Assembly: GCA_963786295.1 (NCBI GenBank)
Contig: CAWAYV010000008.1
Coordinates: forward strand, 1-64,000
DNA from: JACCZX01 sp963786295
GTDB lineage: Bacteria > Pseudomonadota > Gammaproteobacteria > Burkholderiales > Burkholderiaceae_F
Reading direction: 5' to 3'
DNA length: 64,000 nt
The stretch's first letter is position 1, and the number at the start of each line of letters is the position of its first letter. Below, in pieces: positions 7,493-16,620 of the stretch. Made by a program: the position numbers and the translations under genes. The notes below the pieces were generated by a model. It saw only the letters and a list, made by a program, of their open reading frames with translations, did no database searches and had not been told where the DNA came from.

Positions 7493-10400
7493 CGTGAACA
7501 GGCCCGATCGCTTTGAAGACTTCACGCAACCGCTGCAGACGGGCGTCGAGATGGGCGGTTTTCTCTTCGATGCGCAATCGCTCCGGGCCCGCCAGCCGCA
7601 TCGTCTTTGAGCGCTGCATCAGCTGAATCAACTTGGCCGTATCGAACGGTGGATCAGGAACGAACTGAATCACGATCACGTCCGACGATGCATCTATCTT
7701 CTTGACTCCAAGCTGTTCCGCAATCAGCCGTAGCCGGTGTGTTTCGATCAGCGCCTTGGCCGCGTCGGGCAGCTTGCCGTAACGGTCGACCAGTTCTTCT
7801 TGCCGCTCGATCAATTCGTCTTCGCTATCGGCGGACGCCAGTTTCTTGTACATCGACAGTCGCTGGTGGACGTCGTTGACGTAGTCAGAGGGCAGCAGCG
7901 CTGGAGCGTGCAGATTGATCTCGGTTACTGCGCGCAGCGGCGCGAGCAGGTCGGGCTCGCGACCCGACCGCAGTGCACGCACCGCGGCGTTCAACATCTG
8001 CGTGTACAGATCGAAGCCGACTTCCTGCATGTTGCCGCTCTGGCTCTCACCGAGCACTTCGCCGGCGCCGCGGATCTCAAGATCATGCATCGCCAGATAA
8101 AAGCCGCTGCCGAGTTCTTCGAGGTTCTGGATCGCTTCGAGGCGTTTTTCCGCATTCTTCGTCAAGCCCCCGGCGTCGGGCACCATCAGGTACGCATACG
8201 CCTGGTGGTGCGAGCGGCCGACTCGGCCGCGCAACTGGTGCAGCTGTGCCAGCCCGAACTTGTCCGCGCGATGAATGATGATCGTGTTGGCGGTGGGTAC
8301 GTCGATGCCGGTTTCGATGATCGTCGTGCATAACAGCAGATTGAAGCGCTGCTGGTAAAAATCGCGCATCACGCGTTCGAGATCGCGTTCCGGCATCTGA
8401 CCGTGCGCGATCTCGATGCGCGCCTCCGGCAATAGCTCGGCCAGGCGCGCGCGCCGGTTGTCGATCGTGTCGACTTCGTTATGCAGGAAGTAAACCTGCC
8501 CGCCGCGCTTCAGTTCACGCAGCACGGCTTCACGGATCAGCGACGGACTCTCTTTGCGCACGAACGTCTTGATTGCCAGCCGGCGCTGCGGCGCGGTCGC
8601 GATCACCGAAAACTCGCGAATGCCCTCGAGCGACATCGCCAACGTCCGCGGGATCGGTGTTGCGGTCAAGGTCAAAACGTCGACTTCAGCGCGCAACGCC
8701 TTCAGCCGCTCTTTCTGCCGCACGCCGAAGCGGTGCTCTTCGTCGATGATGACGAGGCCGAGCCGCTCGAAGTTGATCGATTCAGTCAGCAACTTGTGCG
8801 TGCCGATCACGATGTCGATCGTGCCAGCGTTGATGCCGGCGACTGCCTGCGCGACCTCCTTGCTGGAGCGAAAACGCGACAACTCGGCGATCTGTACCGG
8901 CCAGTCGGCGAAGCGATCGCGAAAGGTCTGCATGTGCTGCTCGGCCAACAACGTTGTCGGGCACAACACGGCGACCTGCTTGCAGTCTGCAACGGCGGCA
9001 AATGCGGCGCGCAGCGCAACTTCGGTTTTGCCGAAGCCGACATCGCCGCACACCAGGCGGTCCATCGGAAAGCCCGCACTCATGTCTTTCAGCACCGCCT
9101 CGATCGCAGCCTGCTGATCGGGCGTTTCCTCAAACGGAAAGCCCTCGGCAAAAGCTTCAACGTCGTGCTGTTTGAATTCGAACGCGTGGCCCTCGCGTGC
9201 CGATCTGAGCGCATACAGGTTGAGCAGTTCGGCGGCGGTATCGCGCACTTGCTTTGCGGCCTTGCGCCGCGCCCGGTCCCAATCGCCGCTGCCGAGTTGA
9301 TGCAATGGTGCAGCGTCGGGATCGGCGCCCGAATAGCGGCCGATCAGATGCAGTTGAGCAACCGGCACATACAACGTCGTTTCGTTCGCGTATTCCAGAT
9401 GCAAAAACTCGGTCGGCCCGTCGCCCATGTCCATGCTCTGCAAGCCCAGATAGCGGCCGATGCCGTGCTCGACGTGAACCACCGGATCACCCACCCTCAG
9501 TTCCGCAAGGTCGCGGATCATCGCCTCGACGTTCGAGGCGCGCTCGCGCTGGCGTCCGCGCAGACGACGCGGGCTCGCCGCGTACAGCTCGGTTTCGGTG
9601 ACGACGGCGATGCGCGGGTCGCGCAGCACGAACCCTTCGTGCAATGGCGCCACGCCGAGGCCGATTGCCGCATCGGACGCGATAAACGCGTTGAAGTCCG
9701 CGTTGTCCGCGAACGGCAATCGATACTCGGTCAGCATCTGCGAAATCGTTTCGCGGCGGCCGGCGGAGTCGGCAACGATCAACACGCGGCCGCGTGCTTC
9801 ACCTCCGAAGTCGTCAACGAACGCGCGCAGCCGGCTGATGGGATCTTCAGCACGGCGCTCGACCGCAAGCAACGGCAGCGTGTCGAACGCTTCGTGCGTT
9901 CCTTCTCCCAACGAGATGCGCCCGTAATCCTTCGCAAGCGCGAAGAACCCTTCGGCGTTGAGGAAAAGATCGGCCGGCGGCACGATCGGCCGCGTGACGT
10001 CGCGAGAAAGGAATCGATAGCGCTCGCTGGTTTCGTTCCAGAAGCGAGCCATCGCCGCTTCGATCGGGCCGTGCAGCGCAACTACGCTGTTCGGCGGCAG
10101 ATAGTCGAATAACGTTGCGGTCTCGTCGAAAAACAGCGGCAGGTAGTACTCGATGCCCGGTGATGCAATGCCGGTACCGATATCCTTGTAGACGCTCGAG
10201 CGGCTTGGGTCGCCTTCGATACGCTCGCGCCAGCGCCGGCGAAACGCCTGCCGCGCGGCTTCGTCGATTGGAAACTCGCGGCCCGGCAGTAGACGAACCT
10301 CGGGCACCGGATACAGCCCGCGCTGCGTGTCCGGATCAAACGCACGAATCGTGTCCAGCTGATCGCCGAATAGATCGAGCCGGTACGGCAGCGCTGAGCC

Positions 10401-11009
10401 CATCGGAAACAGGTCGATCAATCCGCCGCGAATTGCAAACTCGCCCGGTGCGACCACTTGCGACACGTGTTGATAGCCGGCGAACACCAGTTGCGCGCGC
10501 AGTGGCTCGGCGTCGATCGTCTGCCCCTGTTTGAAGAAAAACGTATGGCCGGCGACATATTGCGCAGGCGACAACCGGTACAGCGCGCTGGTGGCGGAAA
10601 CGACCAGCACGTCGATTTCGGATTGCGGCTGGCTGAGCCGATACAGCGTCTCGAGCCGCTCGGACACGAGGTCCTGATGCGGCGACAGCGTGTCGTACGG
10701 CAACGTCTCCCAGTCGGGCAGCGGACGCACCGCGAGCGAGGGATCGAAATAGCGGATCTCGTCGACCAAGCGCTGTGCATCCAGCGCATCGGCCGATATC
10801 GCGACGACCAGCCGCTGCGCTCGACGAGCCTGCGCGGCAAATTGACTAAGCAACCAGGCATCGCCGGAGCCGGGCGGTCGCGCGAGGGCAAAACGAGTCC
10901 CTGCGGACGGTAAGGTCCACGATGTGCCCGCCGATGTCGCTTCGGGCGCGAGTGTTGAGACTTCTTCTTGGTTCAAGAAAATGCGCAAAAAAATACGGCA
11001 GCCAAGCAT
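7485..11009 (-). CDS. mfd: Transcription-repair coupling factor Mfd
   Basis: Mfd removes RNA polymerase stalled at lesions and recruits UvrA. The 1174-residue protein shows the UvrB-like N-terminal module (FDPSLAVRPLPDWETLPYD), the RNA polymerase-interaction domain (DPVVHVEHGIGRY), a superfamily-2 translocase with Walker A GDVGFGKTE, a DEEH box and TATPIPRTL, then IETGIDVPTANT and HQLRGRVGRS. The C-terminal TRCF domain is complete. The frame continues upstream of 11009 into ispD on the other strand. ATG at 11009 is the first plausible start, but it has no clear ribosome site; TTG at 10976 is an alternative. Confidence 0.94.
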   Translation of the reverse strand: MLGCRIFLRIFLNQEEVSTLAPEATSAGTSWTLPSAGTRFALARPPGSGDAWLLSQFAAQARRAQRLVVAISADALDAQRLVDEIRYFDPSLAVRPLPDWETLPYDTLSPHQDLVSERLETLYRLSQPQSEIDVLVVSATSALYRLSPAQYVAGHTFFFKQGQTIDAEPLRAQLVFAGYQHVSQVVAPGEFAIRGGLIDLFPMGSALPYRLDLFGDQLDTIRAFDPDTQRGLYPVPEVRLLPGREFPIDEAARQAFRRRWRERIEGDPSRSSVYKDIGTGIASPGIEYYLPLFFDETATLFDYLPPNSVVALHGPIEAAMARFWNETSERYRFLSRDVTRPIVPPADLFLNAEGFFALAKDYGRISLGEGTHEAFDTLPLLAVERRAEDPISRLRAFVDDFGGEARGRVLIVADSAGRRETISQMLTEYRLPFADNADFNAFIASDAAIGLGVAPLHEGFVLRDPRIAVVTETELYAASPRRLRGRQRERASNVEAMIRDLAELRVGDPVVHVEHGIGRYLGLQSMDMGDGPTEFLHLEYANETTLYVPVAQLHLIGRYSGADPDAAPLHQLGSGDWDRARRKAAKQVRDTAAELLNLYALRSAREGHAFEFKQHDVEAFAEGFPFEETPDQQAAIEAVLKDMSAGFPMDRLVCGDVGFGKTEVALRAAFAAVADCKQVAVLCPTTLLAEQHMQTFRDRFADWPVQIAELSRFRSSKEVAQAVAGINAGTIDIVIGTHKLLTESINFERLGLVIIDEEHRFGVRQKERLKALRAEVDVLTLTATPIPRTLAMSLEGIREFSVIATAPQRRLAIKTFVRKESPSLIREAVLRELKRGGQVYFLHNEVDTIDNRRARLAELLPEARIEIAHGQMPERDLERVMRDFYQQRFNLLLCTTIIETGIDVPTANTIIIHRADKFGLAQLHQLRGRVGRSHHQAYAYLMVPDAGGLTKNAEKRLEAIQNLEELGSGFYLAMHDLEIRGAGEVLGESQSGNMQEVGFDLYTQMLNAAVRALRSGREPDLLAPLRAVTEINLHAPALLPSDYVNDVHQRLSMYKKLASADSEDELIERQEELVDRYGKLPDAAKALIETHRLRLIAEQLGVKKIDASSDVIVIQFVPDPPFDTAKLIQLMQRSKTMRLAGPERLRIEEKTAHLDARLQRLREVFKAIGPVHAS

Positions 11010-11024
11010 TGTCGCAGGCTGCCG
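10986..11024 (-). terminator. Terminator-like hairpin at the mfd start (possible attenuator)
   Basis: Read on the minus strand, CGGCAGCC (11024-11017) pairs perfectly with GGCTGCCG (11003-10996) across a 13-base loop. The pair is followed by TA and seven T (10993-10987). This is the form of a rho-independent terminator facing into mfd. It overlaps the proposed mfd ATG, and no gene upstream on that strand needs a terminator. It may attenuate mfd or shield it from antisense transcripts arising in ispD. Confidence 0.5.
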
Positions 11025-11066
11025 AACTCGATCGCTATCATACGAAGCGTTGATGAGCTGCTCTTC

Positions 11067-11768
11067 GTGCCAATACCTCTTCGATACATAGCGCTGATCC
11101 CGGCCGCAGGCGTGGGCATTCGTCTGGGTCACGACGTTCCGAAGCAGTATTTGCGCCTGGGCGAGCGTACGATGCTCGAGCACTCGATTTCAGCGATGCT
11201 GAGCGATGCGCGCATCGATCGAGTCTTTGTGGTTGTCGCGCCAACGGACGACAAGTGGCAATCGATTCAGTCGGACGGCGCGCGCGTCGAGTTTCTGCCG
11301 GTGGGCGGCGCTTCGCGCGCAGAGAGCGTATTGAACGGACTCGTCGCGCTCACCGCGCGTACCCGTGATGATGATCGCGTACTGGTGCACGACGCGGCGC
11401 GGCCATGCCTCGGCAAGACGGAGTTGGCCCGATTGATCGATGTAGTCAGCAATGATGACGAGGGTGGCTTGCTCGCGGTGCCTTTGACGGATACGTTGAA
11501 GCGCGTGGAAGAAGGGCACGTCGTTGAAACCTTACAGCGCAACGGTCTGTGGTGCGCGCAAACGCCGCAAATGTTTCGCTTTGCATCGCTGCGCGCTGCA
11601 CTGAGCGTAGGCTCGCTCGACGGCATCACCGATGAGGCGAGCGCGATCGAGCGCAATGGAAATTTTCCGCGGCTGGTGCTGGGCTCGGCAACGAACATCA
11701 AGGTGACCACCGAGCACGATCTGATGCTGGCCCGTGCGATCCTTGCTGAAAGAAGTTGCATACGATGA
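11067..11768 (+). CDS. ispD: 2-C-methyl-D-erythritol 4-phosphate cytidylyltransferase
   Basis: IspD makes CDP-methylerythritol in the non-mevalonate isoprenoid pathway. The 233-residue product has the nucleotide-binding start ALIPAAGVGIRLG followed by PKQYLRLG, then VHDAARPC and the C-terminal KVTTEHDL motif of the family. Of the upstream starts, GTG at 11067 gives the normal length; the ribosome site is weak. The stop overlaps the ispF start as ATGA, so the two are translationally coupled. The pathway supplies precursors for the hopanoid genes hpnCDE in this window. Confidence 0.94.
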   Translation: MPIPLRYIALIPAAGVGIRLGHDVPKQYLRLGERTMLEHSISAMLSDARIDRVFVVVAPTDDKWQSIQSDGARVEFLPVGGASRAESVLNGLVALTARTRDDDRVLVHDAARPCLGKTELARLIDVVSNDDEGGLLAVPLTDTLKRVEEGHVVETLQRNGLWCAQTPQMFRFASLRAALSVGSLDGITDEASAIERNGNFPRLVLGSATNIKVTTEHDLMLARAILAERSCIR

Positions 11769-12244
11769 AGATTCGCGTCGGCCAGGGGTTCGATGTGCAC
11801 GCGCTGGTACCGGGCCGAGCGCTCATGCTCGGCGGTGTCGATATTGCAAGTACGCGCGGACTGCTTGGCCACTCAGATGCGGATGTCTTGTTGCACGCGA
11901 TTGCCGACGCAATTCTCGGTGCCGCTGCCATGGGCGATATCGGACAACTGTTTCCCAATAACGACGCGGCCTACAAGGATGCCGACAGCCGGCTGCTGCT
12001 GCAGGAAGCCGCGCAACGGGTGCGCGACGCAGGCTGGCGTATCGAGAACATCGACGCCACCGTCATCGCCGAGCAACCGAAAATCGCACCGCACGTTCCG
12101 GCAATGTGCCAAACGATTGCTGCATCGTGCGAAATCCCGGCAAGTGCTGTCAGTGTCAAAGGCAAGACCACCGAGAAACTCGGCTTTACCGGCCGCGATG
12201 AAGGAATAGCGGCGCTAGCCGTCGTACTTCTTGTCGGCGATTAA
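11765..12244 (+). CDS. ispF: 2-C-methyl-D-erythritol 2,4-cyclodiphosphate synthase
   Basis: IspF cyclises CDP-methylerythritol 2-phosphate and releases CMP. Its 159 residues equal the family's usual length. Visible motifs are RVGQGFDVH (zinc-ligand Asp and His), LLGHSDADVLLHA (third zinc ligand His) and GKTTEKLGFTGR near the end. ATG at 11765 overlaps the ispD stop by 4 bases. A dispersed palindromic repeat follows the stop. Confidence 0.95.
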   Translation: MKIRVGQGFDVHALVPGRALMLGGVDIASTRGLLGHSDADVLLHAIADAILGAAAMGDIGQLFPNNDAAYKDADSRLLLQEAAQRVRDAGWRIENIDATVIAEQPKIAPHVPAMCQTIAASCEIPASAVSVKGKTTEKLGFTGRDEGIAALAVVLLVGD

Positions 12245-12262
12245 GGTTGCGACGAACACCGG

Positions 12263-12353
12263 GTAGCGAGCAGCCCCGAGGTTGCGCGAGGAGCGCGCAG
12301 AACTGGTACGTTGAGCACCGGAGGCGCAAGATCGGGCGCGCAGTAGTTTTGCA
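12263..12353. repeat. Dispersed palindromic repeat, copy A
   Basis: The segment from GTAGCGAGCAGCCCCGAG to CGCGCAGTAGTTTTGCA matches the element at 33725-33827 through most of its length. Shared blocks are the left arm with GAGGTTGCG, GAGGAGCGC, GTACGTTGAGCACCG and CGCAAGATCGGG. Internal inverted pairs are GTTGCG/CGCAAG and GCCCCGA/TCGGGC. This copy lacks the GCAAAGC left tip and is less symmetric. It fills the gap between the convergent ispF and envZ genes and may form an RNA hairpin there. Confidence 0.7.
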
Positions 12354-12361
12354 TCAGGCTG

Positions 12362-13679
12362 TTAACGCGCGATGGTCATCTCGGCTCGCAGTCCGCGCGG
12401 ACTGTTCGGCAGCAGGCGTAGCGAGCCGGCGTGCATGCGGGCAATGCGGTCCACAATCGGCAACCCAAGACCGGCCCCGGTACTGCCAGAGCGCGCGGAT
12501 TCGCCGCGTTCGAACGGTCGCAACAGTCGATCGACCTCCGCGACAACGACGCCGGAGCCTCGATCGATGACCGCCACCGTTGCATGGTGCGGCATTGGCG
12601 GTTAGCGAGACCGTCACGTGCAATTGGCCGGTTTCTGAATCGCGACCGTAGCGCACTGCGTTGGTCAACAGATTGTCGAGCGCTCGATCAATTTCTGTCG
12701 CGAAGCCGCGGATGCGCACGTCTGGAGCGATATGCAGATGCACTGACGAGTCGGGTTCGGCGTCGATGCGCGCACGCTGCACCGCTGTCGTCACAGCCGC
12801 GCTGAGATCGACTTCGGCTGCAGGCGCCTGCGGCGCCGTGCGCGCGTAGTCGAGAAACTGGCGCACGATCGCGTCCATTTGTTCGATGTCGCCGACCATG
12901 GCGGCGCGGCTGACCTCCGGCAATTGCGCCATCTCGAGTTCGAGTCGCAATCGCGACAGCGGCGTGCGCAGGTCGTGCGAAATGCCTGCCAGCAGCAACG
13001 CGCGATCGGCTTCGAGTTTGCCCAGATCCGCCACCATCCGATTGAAACTCTCATTGACCGTGCGAATCTCGCTGGGTCCCGTTTCGGGAAGCGGGGCGGG
13101 ATTGCGTCCGCTTCCCAACTCCGCACTGGCGCGCGACAACTGCGCCAATGGCCGATTGATCAAGCGGGTGATCAGAATCGCACCTATCACCGATAGCAAC
13201 AGCGCCACCGCGGCCCAGCCGATCCACTGCGTACCGTAGGTCCGGGCGACAGGATCGCGATTGATGTAGACCCAGTAGTCATCGTCGGCGATCGAAAGGC
13301 TGATCCACAGGCCGGCGATTCCATTGACTTCCGAAGCCAGCCGCGTGCCGGCGCCAAGCTTGTTGACAATCGCCTGTTCGATCAGCTTCAACAGTGCACC
13401 GTCAGGCAGCGGCGTGACCTTGTCGTCGGGCTCAAGAGGATAAATTCGAACGCCTTCATTGGCGGCGAGCTCGGCCAGCAGATCGCTGCGGACGAACGGG
13501 TCTGCGTAGACGAGCGCAGCGCGGGTGATGTTGACAACTGATACGACCTGCTGTGCGATCGTCTGCGCACGCGGACCACGCTCCAGCACGCGATAACTCT
13601 GTATCCATGCCGTCAGGCTGGCGACGATCAGCAGCAACACCAACAGCAGCGTGCGCCAGAAGAGCGACGGCGAGCGCAT
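12362..13679 (-). CDS. envZ: EnvZ-type sensor histidine kinase, frameshifted near the ATP-binding site
   Basis: This is an osmosensor-like inner-membrane kinase that pairs with the adjacent OmpR. TM1 lies near residues 7-27 and TM2 near 152-171, with a periplasmic domain between them. A HAMP domain follows, then the H-box with His235 in ISHDLRTPLSRL and the N box LLTNAVRYGR. After VTVSLTANA the frame is wrong. The adjacent frame supplies VAVIDRGSG (G1) and GAGLGLPIVDRIARMHAG (G2) and stops at 12362. The switch at about 12590-12602 equals one extra base or two missing. If real, the kinase loses its ATP lid and is inactive; an indel error is likelier. It overlaps the ompR stop by one base. Confidence 0.85.
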
Positions 13680-14407
13680 TACTGGGTTTCTGGGTCCGGG
13701 ATAAATACGTAGCCAAGTCCCCAGACGGTCTGGATGTAGCGCGGCTTCGTAGGATCAGGTTCAACCAGCTTGCGCAAACGCGAAATCTGCACATCGAGGC
13801 TGCGGTCGAACGCTTCATACTCGCGGCCACGCGCCATTTCCATCAACTTTTCGCGCGACAGCGGCACCCGCGGATAGCGCGCGAATGTCTTTAGCACCGC
13901 GAACTCACCGGTGGTCAGATTCACCGGCTCGCCGTCTTTGGTCAAGGTGCGCGTCGCAAGATCGAGCACGAATCCGCCGAAGGTCACTGGCTTGCCTTCA
14001 CTGGCCGGCGCACCCGGTGCATCGTCGGGGCCGCGACGGCGCAGCACCGCGGTGATGCGCGCGAGCAGTTCGCGCGGGTTAAACGGCTTCGGCAGGTAGT
14101 CATCGGCGCCCATTTCCAGCCCGACGATGCGGTCGACGTCTTCGCCCTTGGCGGTCAGCATGATGATCGGCGTCTGATCGTTGCCTCCGCGCAGCCTGCG
14201 CATGATCGACAACCCGTCTTCGCCGGGCATCATCAAATCCAGGATCAGCAGGTCGTAACGCTCGCGCTGCCATAGCCGGTTCATCGTCTGCGCGCTGTCG
14301 GCGACGAACACGGCGTAGCCGTTATCACCCAGATAGCGCCGCAGCAGGTCTCGCAGTCTCGCGTCGTCGTCGACGACCAGAATTTTCGGAGGTTTGTGGC
14401 GCGTCAT
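13679..14407 (-). CDS. ompR: Response regulator OmpR
   Basis: This 242-residue regulator has a receiver domain with the acidic pocket VVDDD (residues 11-15), phospho-acceptor Asp57 in LILDLMMPG and the conserved Lys in PKPFNPREL. A winged-helix DNA-binding domain follows, ending with RSLDVQISRLRKLVE and TVWGLGYVF. The motifs and the following kinase identify the OmpR/EnvZ pair that adjusts porin expression. The kinase gene overlaps its stop, so the two form one operon read on the minus strand from the 14408-14553 gap. Confidence 0.94.
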   Translation of the reverse strand: MTRHKPPKILVVDDDARLRDLLRRYLGDNGYAVFVADSAQTMNRLWQRERYDLLILDLMMPGEDGLSIMRRLRGGNDQTPIIMLTAKGEDVDRIVGLEMGADDYLPKPFNPRELLARITAVLRRRGPDDAPGAPASEGKPVTFGGFVLDLATRTLTKDGEPVNLTTGEFAVLKTFARYPRVPLSREKLMEMARGREYEAFDRSLDVQISRLRKLVEPDPTKPRYIQTVWGLGYVFIPDPETQ

Positions 14408-14480
14408 TGAATACTCACTGGCGGCAGCAGGGCTGCGATGCTATGGAACTTGTCGCGGCACCACCCTCGCGCAAACAAAG

Positions 14481-14497
14481 TGTTACAGAATTTACCC
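14481..14497. promoter_or_regulatory. Possible OmpR-binding site upstream of ompR
   Basis: The gap between the divergent ompR and DUF3106 genes contains TGTTACAGAATTTACCC. TGTTACA is the complement of the OmpR half-site core TGTAACA, and a second TTAC follows 9 bases later in tandem, as in OmpR sites. It could mediate autoregulation. The evidence is motif similarity only. Confidence 0.3.
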
Positions 14498-14553
14498 GTG
14501 CGCCGCATCGGTTGCGCTGATACGAGCCCCAGCGGCGCGTCCAAAGAAATATC

Positions 14554-15116
14554 ATGCACACGATGATTCGGTGGCCTATTCGCCGCTCCTTTATGGCGGC
14601 TATTCGCGCATTTGGCGCCTCGGCGCTGGTTGCGGCGACCCTGTTCACGTCGTTTGCTTGGCCTGCGGATGCGGCCGAGCAGGGGCGTTTGCGCCTCACA
14701 CCCGAACAGCGGCGCGATATGTTTGAACGCATGACGCCCGAGCAGCGTGAGCAATGGCGCAATGCCCGCTCGCCTGAAGAACGGCAGCGAGCGTTGCAGA
14801 GCCTTACTCCCGATCAGCGGCGCGAGACGTGGCAGCAACTGTCGCCGGAACAGCGCGAGTTGATGCTGCGGCGGATGACGCCCGAACAGCGGCAGAACCT
14901 GCGCGGGCAGATGACGCCCGACGAGCGCGAGGCGATGCGCCAAAGATTTCTGGAGCGTCAACAGGGCAACCGCCCGCCGGGGCCCGAGCAGAACGTGCCC
15001 CCCCGCGCCGTCAGCTTTCGCCGGAGGAACGGCAGCAGTTGCGAGAGCAGATCGAGCAGGCGCGGCGCGATGTTTACCGGCGTGGCGACGGTGGCAACAA
15101 AGGACCAAACAAATGA
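14554..15116 (+). CDS. Exported DUF3106 repeat protein, frameshifted at a C7 run
   Basis: The protein begins with a long signal peptide (AFGASALVAATLFTSFAWPADAA). It then consists of tandem ~10-residue units of the form (L/M)TPEQRRxM-ERM, such as LTPEQRRDMFERM, MTPEQREQWRN and LSPEQRELMLRRM. This is the DUF3106 pattern, a charged, helical, probably periplasmic repeat. After about residue 150 the frame breaks at the C7 run 14998-15004. The other frame continues RRQLSPEERQQLREQIEQ and ends at 15116, so eight Cs would restore one protein of about 187 residues. It heads an apparent operon with the DUF1800 and DUF1501 genes. The function is unknown. Confidence 0.75.
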
Positions 15117-15125
15117 TGCGTTGGC

Positions 15126-16620
15126 TTGGTGCGACTGATGATGGCATCGACGCTTGCGTTCAGCGGTCTCGCGGTTGCAGCCGAGCCTCAGCTCGGTGCA
15201 CAGGGCGCAAAGCTGCTGCTGACGCGTGCGGGCTTCGCGCCGAACGATGCCGAGGTTGCTGCGTACGCCTCGCTCAGTCATGCAGCGGCGGTCGATCGCT
15301 TGCTGGCTGGTGTACGGACCACCGCCGTAACTCCCGCGCCTTCCTGGATTGATGAGCGCTTCGTTGCTCCGCGCGAATTTCGCTCGATGACCGATGAGGC
15401 TCGCCGCGCCTGGCTACAGCAGCAGGTTCGTATGGGCCTCGACCTGCGTGGCTGGTGGCTGCGCGAAATGGTGGCGACCCCGTCGCCGCTGACCGAGCGC
15501 ATGACGCTGTTTTGGCACAACCACTTTGTGTCGGCGCAACCGAAGGTCCGCCAAACGCAGCTGATGTACCGGCAGAACGTATTGCTGCGCAGGCACGCGC
15601 TCGGTCGCTTTGATGAGTTGTTGCACGCCGTAGCCAAGGATCCGGCGATGCTGATCTACCTCGACTCGGCGACCAATCGGCGCGGGTCACCGAACGAGAA
15701 TTTCGCCCGCGAAGTGATGGAGCTCTTCACGCTGGGCGAAGGAAAATATACCGAGGACGATATCAAGCAGGCGGCGCGCGCCTTTACCGGCTGGAGCATC
15801 GATCTCGATACCGGCGAATACACATTCCGTCGCTTTCTGCATGACGGCGGCGAGAAAACCGTATTCGGTAAGGCCGGAAATTTCGATGGCGACGCAGTGC
15901 TCGACATCATTCTCGCGCAGCCGGCAGTGGCGGAATTCATCGTTCGCAAACTGTGGCGTGAGTTCGTGTCGCCGCAGCCCGACGAAGCCCGTGTGAAAAG
16001 GATTGCCGCGCAGTTTCGTGCCAGCGGATGGAGCATTGCCCAGCCGGTACGCGCGCTGTTGCTGCAGCCCGAAGTCATTGCCCGTGACGAAGACAACGCG
16101 CTGGTGAAATCGCCCGCCGACCTGGTGGTCGGCTTCGTGCGCCAATCGGGAGGGGAGTTGAGCCAACCGGTGGCCGCCGCGGTCGCGCTGGCCGGCATGG
16201 GGCAGAACCTGTTTTCGCCGCCGAACGTGCGCGGATGGCCGGGCGGCGATGCCTGGATCAATACGCATACGCTGCTCGCGCGCAAGCAGTTTCTCGAGCG
16301 CGCGCTTGGTGGCACGGCGGGCGGCAAGTCGAGCGCAGAAGCATCGATGGACGATTCGATGTCGGGTTCGATGAAAGCCTGAAGAATTGCCGCGTCGCCG
16401 GCTGCAGATGCTCGAACAAACGGTATCCGTTCGCATCGATTCGGAAGCGTGGCTTGCCCGCGCCGGACTGGCGCCGGAGCGAGTGGTGGCTCCCGCGGCG
16501 CGTGCACGACTTGAACAAGCGGTGCTGGCAGTTCCGGCGACGTCACCCGCGCGAGACGGATCGCTTGGGCTCGACGCGTTGCGCACGATCGTCCTTGATC
16601 CCGCCTATCAACTCAAATGA
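15126..16620 (+). CDS. DUF1800 family protein, frameshifted near the C-terminus
   Basis: The main frame encodes an exported protein with the DUF1800 hallmarks LLTRAGFAPND, MTLFWHNHFVS, SPNENFAREVMELFTLGEG, ARAFTGW and PPNVRGWPGG. It stops at 16382 right after an odd Met/Ser-rich tail. The next frame reads KPEELPRRRLQMLEQTV and ends with LDPAYQLK at 16620, the usual family ending. The shift lies at about 16372-16380 (one extra base). The start is also unclear: TTG 15126, GTG 15129 and ATG 15138 are in frame, whereas ATG 15113, which overlaps the DUF3106 stop as ATGA, is one frame off. DUF1800 proteins pair with DUF1501 proteins in many bacteria; their role is unknown. Confidence 0.82.

Noticed and set aside
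8481..10112. 543-codon plus-strand ORF antisense to mfd
   Set aside because: The translation is rich in Arg/His/Gln without domains, and the opposite strand encodes conserved Mfd helicase motifs. It is a high-GC shadow frame.
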